From Clostridiales bacterium (GTDB lineage: Bacteria > Bacillota > Clostridia > Oscillospirales > CAG-272), in assembly GCA_012511425.1 (NCBI GenBank), contig JAAZGC010000127.1, positions 1-19,618 on the forward strand: 19,618 bases of DNA. The letters are read 5' to 3'. The notes below the pieces were generated by a model. The model saw only the letters and a list, made by a program, of their open reading frames with translations. It had not been told where the DNA came from and did no database searches. Each line of letters opens with the position of its first letter. The stretch's first letter is position 1. Shown in pieces: positions 7,609 to 15,239 of the stretch. A program made the position numbers and the translations under genes.

Positions 7609-9528
7609 TCAGTTAAGCATCAGCTGGCCGCCGGTAACGGGAATTGCCTGACCTATCTCGTATTTTTGTTCTATGATATAGTAAATCGCCCTGACAACAT
7701 CTATGATCTCGCAGCCGCGTCTCATCGGAACCTTATCTTCGTAGAATTTGCGTACATCTGCAACGGTAGTGGCTCCCGTAACTTTGCCGGCTTTCAGATA
7801 CTGCACGAAGAGCCCCTTTTCGGGATCGCTCCATAAAGGACCGTCAAGGAAGTTTCCGGGACAGACGGCATTTACCTTGATATTATATTCAATTAGCTCA
7901 AGTGCAAAGCTCTGAGTGAGACCGATTCCTCCGAATTTGGAGCCGGCATATGCAAAGTTCTTGTTTGAACCTTCGAGACCCGATTTGGAGTTAATCTCGA
8001 TTACGTCCGACATATATCCGGAGCAGAAGCGATGCTGTATTTTCATCGGAACGGCGGCGTATTTTGTGCATAAGAAATAACCCTTATAATTGACCGATGT
8101 AACGAAGTCAAAGGCCTTTTCAGTCATTTCTTCGAGGCTTCCGGCTCTGGCAACGCCTGCGTTATTAACGAGGACATCAAGCCCTCCGTAATTAAGTACC
8201 GCGGTATTGACCATCTCCTTTACCGATTCTTCGTTTGCAACGTTTACCGCAACAGGCAAAGAATTCGGTATTTCGTCGGATGTTGCTTTGGCACCGTCGT
8301 AATTCATGTCGGCTATAACAACATAAGCACCTTCAGAAGCGAGATGTTCGGCAATTCCTTTCCCGAATCCCTGGGCTGCTCCGGTTACAATTACGATCTT
8401 GTTTTCAAGACGTTTTGTTCCGGAAGATGCTGCTGCCACTTTGCTGCGATAGCTTTCGACTTCCCAATTAATAATGAAATCAATAAGCCAATCGGGCATG
8501 GGAGACGAACCGCCGAAAGATTCGGCGTAACAGGCAATCTTTACCGCATCAAGGAAAAGCATCATCGAAGTATTTGCGGCTTTATATGTGTCTCCGAGTG
8601 CGAAGCAACCAAGCCCTCTGACATATACAATACGCGGCTTATAGCTGTTTTCTGCGACAAATTTATCAAAGAGCACTTTTATGGCATCCGCATCCGAGTT
8701 TTCGGGAACGACCAGTATTCTTGCCTTGTAGTAAACCATATGGTCGGGGGTGAAGCTCTTCGTTTCAGGATCATAAACAAGAACCTCTCTGTTAACGAAA
8801 AACTTCGCCGTTGCGGGTTTACCCTCTCCGTACATCATGCGTAGAGCAGGAGCAAGTGAAGCGGCTTTTTCTTTATCAAATTCGCAGTCACTGAAATCAG
8901 GTTCGCGGACGATCGATTTTTTCAGCGTTTTCATCGTGGATGCAAAAAGCTTATCGAGTGCCGCGATGTCGTCTGCAGCGAAGAAGACTCCGTGGTTTTG
9001 CAGGAATAGAAGGTTCGGGATTTTCTTTGATGCCTTTTTCCGGTTTTCAATAACTTCATTGCAGGATACCGCAAGAGTATATCCGGGTTTGCATACTCCG
9101 ACGACAAGGGCGGAAGGGAAGAGCTGTTTTACTTTGCTCTCGTAGTCCTTACCGCAGGTAAGACCGTTGACCATCGCAGGATGAACATGGAGAACATACT
9201 TCTGCGGGAAAAGATCATGCAGCAGAGTTTCGACGGATGGACGGCGCGTCTCCCCCTTAGCCCTTGAATCCATCATGTCAGCCAGAACTTCGGCTTCCCG
9301 CTTCTTTTCATCTTCGGAATATGTCTTCTCAAGCATTTTTGCCAGCTTCGAACGGGTCATTTTGACAAATTCATCCGGCTTGATTGTAGCAAGGGAAGTT
9401 CCGGAACCTTTTATATAAAGATATTTATCATCTTTATATGAAGTATTCCCGCCGCCGGCAAGCACATAATCGGGATTCGAGCCGTATCTGTTGGAAAGTT
9501 CGGCCAGCATATTAAGAGCTTCTGACAT
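7609..9528 (-). CDS. Bifunctional class II aldolase / sorbitol-6-phosphate-dehydrogenase-like SDR fusion
   Basis: A 639-residue two-domain cytoplasmic enzyme. The N-terminal part (about 1-365) is a class II aldolase/adducin domain with zinc ligands in HVHP (His114, His116) and NHG (His179) and the acidic residue in VETLLHDLF (Glu100); GGGNTSYK (about 25-32) is its phosphate-binding loop. The C-terminal part (about 374-639) is a short-chain dehydrogenase with TGAAQGFG (382-389), NNAG (455-458), Ser514, and Tyr527-x3-Lys531. Its INSKSG, KFGGIGLTQS, DKVPMRRGC and VTGGQLM blocks resemble sorbitol-6-phosphate 2-dehydrogenase SrlD. Known fusions of this shape include RhaD-type aldolase with lactaldehyde dehydrogenase, an alternative reading. 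A longer reading frame from 9576 overlaps the upstream gene; the ATG at 9528 is preceded by AGGAGG at seven bases and is the start. It lies 19 bases downstream of the sorE-like gene. Confidence 0.88.
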   Translation of the reverse strand: MSEALNMLAELSNRYGSNPDYVLAGGGNTSYKDDKYLYIKGSGTSLATIKPDEFVKMTRSKLAKMLEKTYSEDEKKREAEVLADMMDSRAKGETRRPSVETLLHDLFPQKYVLHVHPAMVNGLTCGKDYESKVKQLFPSALVVGVCKPGYTLAVSCNEVIENRKKASKKIPNLLFLQNHGVFFAADDIAALDKLFASTMKTLKKSIVREPDFSDCEFDKEKAASLAPALRMMYGEGKPATAKFFVNREVLVYDPETKSFTPDHMVYYKARILVVPENSDADAIKVLFDKFVAENSYKPRIVYVRGLGCFALGDTYKAANTSMMLFLDAVKIACYAESFGGSSPMPDWLIDFIINWEVESYRSKVAAASSGTKRLENKIVIVTGAAQGFGKGIAEHLASEGAYVVIADMNYDGAKATSDEIPNSLPVAVNVANEESVKEMVNTAVLNYGGLDVLVNNAGVARAGSLEEMTEKAFDFVTSVNYKGYFLCTKYAAVPMKIQHRFCSGYMSDVIEINSKSGLEGSNKNFAYAGSKFGGIGLTQSFALELIEYNIKVNAVCPGNFLDGPLWSDPEKGLFVQYLKAGKVTGATTVADVRKFYEDKVPMRRGCEIIDVVRAIYYIIEQKYEIGQAIPVTGGQLMLN

Positions 9529-9547
9529 TAAATTGCCTCCTGTTTTT

Positions 9548-10837
9548 TCAAAGAACGATATCCGGAGCGTTGGCAAGCAGGTACTTTTCCGCTTCCACGC
9601 ACCAGAGATTGTTGTTGCGGCTTACAATCTCGGCAAGGGCGGCATAGAAAGGATCTTCTTTTCCTCTTTCGGCAAAATCGGTTATTGCCACAAGCGGAAG
9701 ATCCTTGTTGGTATAAACAAGTTTCTTTCCGCCGGGAATCTTCGGCAGATTAAGTGTGGTTTCGACAACCGTATTGAGTCCGCCGATATGAGTGATCATT
9801 GCAGAGGGATTAATTCGCCCTGACTGCATGTATTCAAGCGATTCGATCATGTCTGCGGTATTTCCGCCTGAGGTACCCACGACGTGAGTTGAAGCATAAT
9901 GTACGTTGTAGAAATTGAACATTGCGCTGAACTTGGGATCGGTAGGACCCGCAAAGAAGTTAAGGCATCCGTCGCGCGCAAGCAGTCTGTCTCCCTGTTC
10001 GACAACCGCTTTCACCGGTGCATAAACAAACACATCATTGAATCCGTCACCGTCTTTTGTCAGGCTGCGCAGGTATTTGTCGGCAGCTTCCGGATCGGAG
10101 GCATCAACATGGTCGTTTGTATTGACATATACAAGCTTAACGCCGTGTTTCTCAGCTTCTTCGGGAGATAACACTTCCGCTGCCCGGGCAAGACGAGTTT
10201 TGTCAATATCGGTAACGACAAGCAGTCCCGGCTTACGGTCACCGTGAATTGCATAGTCAATAAGACCAAGACCCATAGGGCCGGCTCCGGCAAGGATAGC
10301 CATGTTTCCGCCTTCGACTATGCCCATATCGTGCTTATAAACACCGGCTTTAGTGTGATAGCTTGCATGAAAGCCGCCAACTATGCAGCTCATCGGCTCC
10401 GAAAGGGAACCGTAGAAGTAAGCTTCTCCATTATAAGGCAGAAGGCAGCCCAGTTCCATAACCTCATTCGGTATGATTACATAGGTTGCAGCGCCGCCGA
10501 TATACTTATATGAATAACCGGGGGAAGCAAGCGAGCCTTTATAATTAATCGCAGGCTGGATCGAGAATTTCTGACCCTCCTTAAACTGATCCCTCCACTT
10601 TGCGCCGACTTTTATAAGTTCACCGCAGAATTCATGCCCGATTATCACAGGATTTTCGGCAACATCATCGGGAACGCGCTTGTGGTTAGGACCCTGAATT
10701 GCAGCCTTGTGAGAAGACATGCAGATACTGTCTGAAATGACATGGGCGAGAATTTCATCCTCTTTGATCTCGGGCAGCTCAAACTGCTCAAGCCGAAGAT
10801 CGTTTACGCCGTAAAGTCGCACAGCTTTGGTTAACAT
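9548..10837 (-). CDS. Zinc-type dehydrogenase, L-sorbose-1-phosphate reductase (SorE)-like
   Basis: Medium-chain dehydrogenase of 429 residues. Catalytic zinc ligands are Cys39 (DSICMSS), His68-Glu69 (GHEFCGE) and Glu147 (LSEPMSC); the coenzyme loop is GAGPMG (184-189). The structural-zinc lobe with four cysteines is missing, as in the SorE/YggP subgroup. The blocks KAVRLYGVNDLRLE, KRVPDDVAENPVIIGHEF, LNFFAGP, VGTSGGNT and GGKKLVYT are those I recognise from L-sorbose-1-phosphate reductases, which make D-glucitol-6-phosphate with NAD(P)H. The exact substrate here is inferred. GTG at 10846 is possible, but GAGGTGG five bases ahead of the ATG at 10837 favours the latter. It is the first gene of the operon and has a TTGACA/TATAAT promoter about 80 bases upstream. 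No PTS transporter or kinase is in view. Confidence 0.87.
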   Translation of the reverse strand: MLTKAVRLYGVNDLRLEQFELPEIKEDEILAHVISDSICMSSHKAAIQGPNHKRVPDDVAENPVIIGHEFCGELIKVGAKWRDQFKEGQKFSIQPAINYKGSLASPGYSYKYIGGAATYVIIPNEVMELGCLLPYNGEAYFYGSLSEPMSCIVGGFHASYHTKAGVYKHDMGIVEGGNMAILAGAGPMGLGLIDYAIHGDRKPGLLVVTDIDKTRLARAAEVLSPEEAEKHGVKLVYVNTNDHVDASDPEAADKYLRSLTKDGDGFNDVFVYAPVKAVVEQGDRLLARDGCLNFFAGPTDPKFSAMFNFYNVHYASTHVVGTSGGNTADMIESLEYMQSGRINPSAMITHIGGLNTVVETTLNLPKIPGGKKLVYTNKDLPLVAITDFAERGKEDPFYAALAEIVSRNNNLWCVEAEKYLLANAPDIVL

Positions 10838-10923
10838 AATTTCCACCTCATAACTATTAATGATTGAATTTATTCTTTTTTTGTGGTATTATAATAAGAA
10901 ATAAAACAAAAGATACCGTATTA

Positions 10924-10953
10924 ATTATACCATCATCCCCCGAGGCTTGTCAA
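10924..10953 (-). promoter_or_regulatory. Sigma-A promoter of the sorE-like operon
   Basis: On the minus strand TTGACA (10953-10948) and TATAAT (10929-10924), both perfect consensus, are separated by 18 bases. The predicted start is near 10917, giving an 80-base leader. The -10 box lies in an imperfect palindrome GTATTAATTATAC (10918-10930) that may be a regulator site. Confidence 0.82.
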
Positions 10954-10967
10954 TATTGCGGAAAAAT

Positions 10968-10997
10968 ATCACAGTAAGCAGTATTTGTGCGTATAAT
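10968..10997 (+). promoter_or_regulatory. Promoter of the deoR-type regulator gene
   Basis: TATAAT (10992-10997) is perfect; ATCACA (10968-10973) matches four of six -35 bases at an 18-base spacing. The -10 box is the centre of the perfect inverted repeat at 10986-11004, so binding there would block polymerase, which suggests autoregulation. Confidence 0.6.
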
Positions 10998-11004
10998 ACG
11001 CACA
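10986..11004. promoter_or_regulatory. Perfect palindromic operator, likely site of the DeoR-family regulator
   Basis: TGTGCGTAT and ATACGCACA are exact inverted repeats of nine bases around a single central A. The site covers the regulator's own -10 box and lies about 35 bases upstream of the -35 box of the divergent sugar operon. Its length, symmetry and position are what is expected of a dimer-binding operator. That the adjacent regulator binds it is an inference. Confidence 0.72.
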
Positions 11005-11025
11005 TATTGCTCAATTAAAGCAATA
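11005..11025. repeat. Second inverted repeat directly beside the operator
   Basis: TATTGCT (11005-11011) and AGCAATA (11019-11025) are perfect 7-base inverted repeats with a 7-base spacer, starting immediately after the operator palindrome. It would fall at the 5' end of the regulator mRNA and could be either a second protein site or a small hairpin. Confidence 0.5.
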
Positions 11026-11065
11026 ATCAGTCAATCGATACAGAATATAGGTATTTGGTGATGAT

Positions 11066-11833
11066 ATGACGTCAAACGAACGCAGAAATGATATAAAACG
11101 ACTGTTAAATGAAAACAATTCCGCCACAGTTAAGCAATTGGCGCAGATTTACCATGTCAGCGAATCGACGATACGCCGGGATCTTTCAAAAATATCATCC
11201 GGAAGCGGAGCAATACGCCGTACATACGGCGGAGCGCTGATGCTTGATAATCTTTCAAGCGATCTTCCTATCAACATTCGAGAGCGGGAACATACCGAAG
11301 CAAAAATCCGTATAGCGCAGACCGCTTCAAAGCTGATATCCGACGGAGCGACAATAATTCTTGATACCAGTTCCACCGTAACCGAACTTGTTCCGTATCT
11401 CAGAAGATTTGAAGCTCTGACAGTTATTACGAATGGCATTAAAACAGCCTATCTGCTGAATTCATACAGCAAAATTACGACTTTCTGCACCGGCGGAAGG
11501 CTTCGCAAACACAGCATGTCTCTGGTCGGAAGCACCGCTTGTCAGCGCTTTGAAGAGATCAACGCCGACTGGGCATTCATATCTTGCCGCGGCTTTACAA
11601 CCGAAAAGGGGGTAACCGAATCTTCCGACGAAGAAGCCCAGGTTAAAAAAACCATGTTAGCTGCCGCATCAAAAACGGTATTGTTATGCGACGGCTCAAA
11701 AATAGGGCAGATCATGATGAACCGGGTTTGTACCATTGATAAGCTTTATGCCGTCATAACCGATATCCCTATGTCCGACGAAATGACATCCGAGCTTTCA
11801 TCAAAAGGGGTTCGCATTTACATCGCGAAATGA
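11066..11833 (+). CDS. DeoR/GlpR-family transcriptional regulator
   Basis: A 255-residue sugar-phosphate-responsive repressor. The N-terminal winged helix-turn-helix (about 5-58) contains the family signature ATVKQLAQIYHVSESTIRRD and the wing IRRTYGGA. The DeoR effector domain (about 75-235) has TIILDTSSTVTELV, TNGIKTAYLL and CTGGRLRKHSMSLVG, the phosphosugar-binding sequence blocks of the ISOCOT fold. GGTG lies five bases before the ATG. It is divergent from the sorE-like operon with 228 bases between the two start codons, and likely represses both until a phosphorylated intermediate binds. The effector cannot be read from sequence. No clear terminator follows before the ligA promoter. Confidence 0.93.
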   Translation: MTSNERRNDIKRLLNENNSATVKQLAQIYHVSESTIRRDLSKISSGSGAIRRTYGGALMLDNLSSDLPINIREREHTEAKIRIAQTASKLISDGATIILDTSSTVTELVPYLRRFEALTVITNGIKTAYLLNSYSKITTFCTGGRLRKHSMSLVGSTACQRFEEINADWAFISCRGFTTEKGVTESSDEEAQVKKTMLAAASKTVLLCDGSKIGQIMMNRVCTIDKLYAVITDIPMSDEMTSELSSKGVRIYIAK

Positions 11834-11894
11834 GCTGTTCTTTGAATATGCCGACTAAATTTTCTGAATATATATATATTTTCCGTTTGAAATG

Positions 11895-11903
11895 TGATAT
11901 AAT
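11895..11903 (+). promoter_or_regulatory. Extended -10 promoter of ligA
   Basis: TGATATAAT contains the TG dinucleotide one base before a perfect TATAAT (11898-11903). The -35 region is AT-rich without a good match, as is common for extended -10 promoters. The predicted start near 11910 leaves a leader of about 28 bases. Confidence 0.58.
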
Positions 11904-11938
11904 TATAATATTAATGTTTTTATATCAGTGATGTGAAT

Positions 11939-13930
11939 ATGAACGAGACTGAGAAAAGAATATACGCGCTGCGCGAAACGATTAACCGTCATCGCCGATT
12001 GTATCATGAGCTTGACAGTCCAGAGATTTCAGACTATGAGTATGACCTGCTTTTCCGCGAGCTCACAGACCTTGAAAACAAAAACCCGGAATATATCACT
12101 CCCGATTCGCCGACAAGACAGGCAGGATATACACCGGCTGCAAAATTTTCCAAGGTAACGCATGAAGTTTATATGGGAAGTCTTAACGACGTCTTTTCCT
12201 TTGAAGAGCTGGAAAGCTTTATTTTAAAAACCGATGAAGACGCAGGGACAACGATCGAGTTTTCGGTTGAGGAAAAAATCGACGGACTTTCCGTCTCAAT
12301 TATTTACGAAAACGGAGTTTTGATATCTGCCGCCACACGCGGAGATGGTTATGTCGGCGAAGATGTGACCGATAATATCAGAACCATTAAATCACTCCCC
12401 AAACGGATAAGTTATGAGGGACTCCTTGAAATTCGCGGCGAAACATATATGCCGCTGTCAAGTTTCGAAGCGCTTAACGCCGAACGTGCCGAAAACGGCG
12501 AGCAGCTATTTGCAAACCCGCGAAATGCGGCGGCAGGCTCATTAAGACAGCTTGATGCAAGAATAACCGCCGAACGCAATCTTGATGTAATTGTATTCAA
12601 TATACAGCGCTGTGAAAAACAGTTCTCCCGTCACAGCGAAGGGCTTGAATTTTTAAACTATTTAGGGTTTGATGTGGTTAATCATACCGTAACATCCAAT
12701 CCCGAAAAAATCAAAGAGTTTGTCAATAATATCGGAGAAAGCCGCGGACAGCTCGGTTACCTGATTGACGGCGCAGTTGTCAAAGCCGATCTTCTTTCTG
12801 ACAGAATCCGCCTCGGTGAAACCGCCAACACGCCGAGATGGGCGGTTGCTTATAAATTCCCTCCGGAGGAAAAGGAAACGGTGTTAAGGCATATCGATGT
12901 CAATGTCGGTCGAACCGGCGTCCTTACACCTTACGCCATGTTTGATCCGGTGCACCTCGCCGGAACCACTGTTTCGAAAGCCACTCTCCACAACGCCGAT
13001 AATATTTCCGGCAAAGATATCCGGATCGGCGATACTATTATCGTAAGAAAAGCCGGAGAGATAATTCCGGAAATTCTCGGAGTAAATCTTTCAAAACGAC
13101 CGGAAAATGCAATTCCATATAAAATTCCGGAAAACTGTCCCTCGTGCGGCAGCCCGGTTACAAGGGAAGAGGGAGAAGCAGCCATAAGGTGCCTGAATCC
13201 TGCTTGTCCGGCGCAACTGCACCGCAATTTAGTGCACTTTGTTTCAACAAATGCGATGAATATCGTGGGACTCGGCGAAAAACTGCTGCTGAAATTAATA
13301 AATGAAAAACTGGTTGCAAACTGCGCCGACATATATAAACTCAAAGCCTCCGAACTTTCCGAGCTTGACAGAATGGGTGAAAAATCGGCAGCCAACATAA
13401 TTCAAAGCATTGAAAACTCAAAAACCAGAGGGCTTGACAAGCTGATATACGCACTTGGTATCCGTGAGGTCGGTGAAAAAGCAGCAAAGAGCCTCGCCGT
13501 TCAGCTGCGGGATATTGAAAAAATCTTTGAATCCGATGAAGATAATCTAACCGCAACTCAAGACATCGGTGAAGTTACTGCGCATAATGTAATCGAATAT
13601 TTCAAAAAACCCGAAACCCGTGTCATCATAGACGAACTCAAGTCTTTTGGTGTTCTTACCGTTCTTGAAGATACAGAATCAGAACTCCCGGATATGTTTT
13701 CGGGAATGACCTTTGTTCTGACCGGAACTTTATCCTCACTTACACGAAACGAAGCAGAAGCGATAATCGAGAACTGCGGCGGCAAAACATCATCTTCGGT
13801 GTCCAAGAAGACAGATTATCTGTTAGCCGGAACAGATCCGGGCAGTAAATATACAAAAGCCCAGTCGCTCGGTATTAAAGTCATCGATGAAGCTGAATTC
13901 AAGCGCATGATAGAATCCAAACAAGATTAA
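11939..13930 (+). CDS. ligA: NAD-dependent DNA ligase LigA
   Basis: Seals nicks in DNA during replication and repair using NAD+. The 663 residues show the usual order: an NAD-binding Ia domain with YHELDSPEISDYEYD (about 22-36), the adenylation domain with the nucleotidyl lysine in EKIDGLS (Lys113) and TRGDGYVGEDVT, the OB fold beginning near 315, a zinc finger with Cys400, Cys403, Cys418 and Cys423, helix-hairpin-helix repeats, and a C-terminal BRCT domain (about 590-660) with FVLTGTL and the GG dipeptide. All is intact. A GTG at 11933 is possible, but the ATG at 11939 is preferred; the ribosome binding site (GTGATG-like) is weak. obg follows after nine bases. Confidence 0.97.
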   Translation: MNETEKRIYALRETINRHRRLYHELDSPEISDYEYDLLFRELTDLENKNPEYITPDSPTRQAGYTPAAKFSKVTHEVYMGSLNDVFSFEELESFILKTDEDAGTTIEFSVEEKIDGLSVSIIYENGVLISAATRGDGYVGEDVTDNIRTIKSLPKRISYEGLLEIRGETYMPLSSFEALNAERAENGEQLFANPRNAAAGSLRQLDARITAERNLDVIVFNIQRCEKQFSRHSEGLEFLNYLGFDVVNHTVTSNPEKIKEFVNNIGESRGQLGYLIDGAVVKADLLSDRIRLGETANTPRWAVAYKFPPEEKETVLRHIDVNVGRTGVLTPYAMFDPVHLAGTTVSKATLHNADNISGKDIRIGDTIIVRKAGEIIPEILGVNLSKRPENAIPYKIPENCPSCGSPVTREEGEAAIRCLNPACPAQLHRNLVHFVSTNAMNIVGLGEKLLLKLINEKLVANCADIYKLKASELSELDRMGEKSAANIIQSIENSKTRGLDKLIYALGIREVGEKAAKSLAVQLRDIEKIFESDEDNLTATQDIGEVTAHNVIEYFKKPETRVIIDELKSFGVLTVLEDTESELPDMFSGMTFVLTGTLSSLTRNEAEAIIENCGGKTSSSVSKKTDYLLAGTDPGSKYTKAQSLGIKVIDEAEFKRMIESKQD

Positions 13931-13939
13931 TACAAAAAA

Positions 13940-15217
13940 ATGATTTTAGATAAGATACAGATTCATGTTAAAGCCGGAGACGGCGGCAGCGGTGCGGTAT
14001 CATTCCACAGAGAAAAGTATATATCGCACGGCGGTCCCGACGGCGGCGACGGAGGCCGCGGCGGAAACATAATTATAACGATCGACAAAAGCCTCAATTC
14101 TCTGATCGATTATAAATACAAAAGAATATTTAAGGCTGAAAACGGTGCCAACGGCGGAACAAAAAAGTTTCACGGGGCGAACGGCGCAGACGTAATACTG
14201 AGAGTGCCTCAGGGTACCATAATCCGTGACGCCGAAAGCGAATTGATCATAGCCGATATGACTGACGCCGACGACCTTGTTATCTGCCGCGGAGGCAACG
14301 GCGGCTGGGGAAACGTGCATTTCGCCACACCTACAAGACAGGTCCCGCGTTTTGCGAAAAGCGGACTCAGGGGCGAAGAAAAGGAAATTATACTTGAGCT
14401 CAAGATGATAGCTGATGTAGGTCTTATCGGACTTCCAAACGCCGGAAAATCATCGCTCTTGAATAAAATCAGCGCTGCGAGACCGAAGATCGCAAGTTAT
14501 AAATTCACTACTCTGACACCTATCTTAGGCGTAGTAACTCATCCGTCCGACAACTCCGTCACTTCGGTTGTTGCCGATATTCCCGGACTTATCAGCGGTG
14601 CTTCGGAAGGCGCGGGGCTTGGGTTTGAGTTTCTCCGGCATATAGAGCGCTGCCGTTTATTCGTTCATGTGGTCGACGCTTCCGGAGAAGACGGTGATCC
14701 CGTAGAAAATCTAGAGACAATAAACAACGAGCTCAGAAACTACGACAGCTCGCTTTTAGACAGACCGCAGATCATTGCCGCGAACAAATGCGACATTCTC
14801 GCCGAAGACACCGATACGACCGAGATCGAAGCATATGCCGCAAAAAACAACTGTGGTTTCGCAAGAATTTCTGCGGAGACCGGTGAGGGCTGCGAAGAGC
14901 TTGTTAAGATAATGTTTGAAAAGCTTGAAAAGCTGCCGGCAATAAAAATATACGAACCCGAAATCGATCCGAATGATGAATCAAGCGGCCGGGAAGACCA
15001 ATCTATTGAAATCACGAATGTGAACGGCAAATATGTTGTTGAAGGCGAATGGCTGTTGCGGCTGATGAGAGACATTAATTTCGATGACAGAGAATCGCTC
15101 ATGTATTTCCAGCGAGTCCTGCGCACCAAGGGAGTTATCGAAGCTCTTGAGGAAAAGGGATGCAAAAACGGAGATACGGTATCGATTTATGATTTCGAAT
15201 TCGATTTCGTCAGCTAA
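13940..15217 (+). CDS. obg: GTPase Obg (CgtA)
   Basis: Essential GTPase of large ribosomal subunit assembly and growth control. The 425 residues have the glycine-rich Obg fold (1-158, with GDGGSGAVSFHREKY and GGPDGGDGGRGG), the G domain with G1 GLPNAGKS (164-171), switch I at TTLTP (190-194), G3 DIPG (213-216), G4 NKCD (282-285) and G5 SAETGEG (311-317), and a C-terminal OCT domain (about 350-425), which marks the Gram-positive type. No Shine-Dalgarno sequence is seen before the ATG; with only nine bases after the ligA stop, translation is probably coupled. The frequent partners rplU and rpmA are not here. Confidence 0.97.
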   Translation: MILDKIQIHVKAGDGGSGAVSFHREKYISHGGPDGGDGGRGGNIIITIDKSLNSLIDYKYKRIFKAENGANGGTKKFHGANGADVILRVPQGTIIRDAESELIIADMTDADDLVICRGGNGGWGNVHFATPTRQVPRFAKSGLRGEEKEIILELKMIADVGLIGLPNAGKSSLLNKISAARPKIASYKFTTLTPILGVVTHPSDNSVTSVVADIPGLISGASEGAGLGFEFLRHIERCRLFVHVVDASGEDGDPVENLETINNELRNYDSSLLDRPQIIAANKCDILAEDTDTTEIEAYAAKNNCGFARISAETGEGCEELVKIMFEKLEKLPAIKIYEPEIDPNDESSGREDQSIEITNVNGKYVVEGEWLLRLMRDINFDDRESLMYFQRVLRTKGVIEALEEKGCKNGDTVSIYDFEFDFVS

Positions 15218-15239
15218 TAATATTAATGGAGATTTAATC

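Noticed and set aside
8344..8844. 166-codon plus-strand frame opposite the aldolase-dehydrogenase fusion
   Set aside because: Antisense shadow of a conserved two-domain enzyme, without start signal or motif.
9529..9576. Upstream extension of the aldolase-dehydrogenase reading frame by 16 codons
   Set aside because: The extension overlaps the end of the sorE-like gene and lacks a ribosome binding site, whereas AGGAGG sits seven bases before the ATG at 9528.
10838..11065. Riboswitch or small RNA in the divergent intergenic region
   Set aside because: The dyads are short and fit protein operators; I see no conserved riboswitch core.
11834..11894. Possible terminator after the deoR-type gene
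   Set aside because: The region is AT-rich with a TATATATATA run but no stable GC stem followed by T residues.
12931..13398. 155-codon minus-strand frame inside ligA
   Set aside because: Serine-rich low-complexity translation typical of an antisense shadow; ligA is intact and conserved here.
15084..15239. Upstream extension of iorA by 52 codons
   Set aside because: It overlaps the conserved end of obg; TGGAG before 15240 and the family-like N-terminus at MLGNEAVARG mark the true start.
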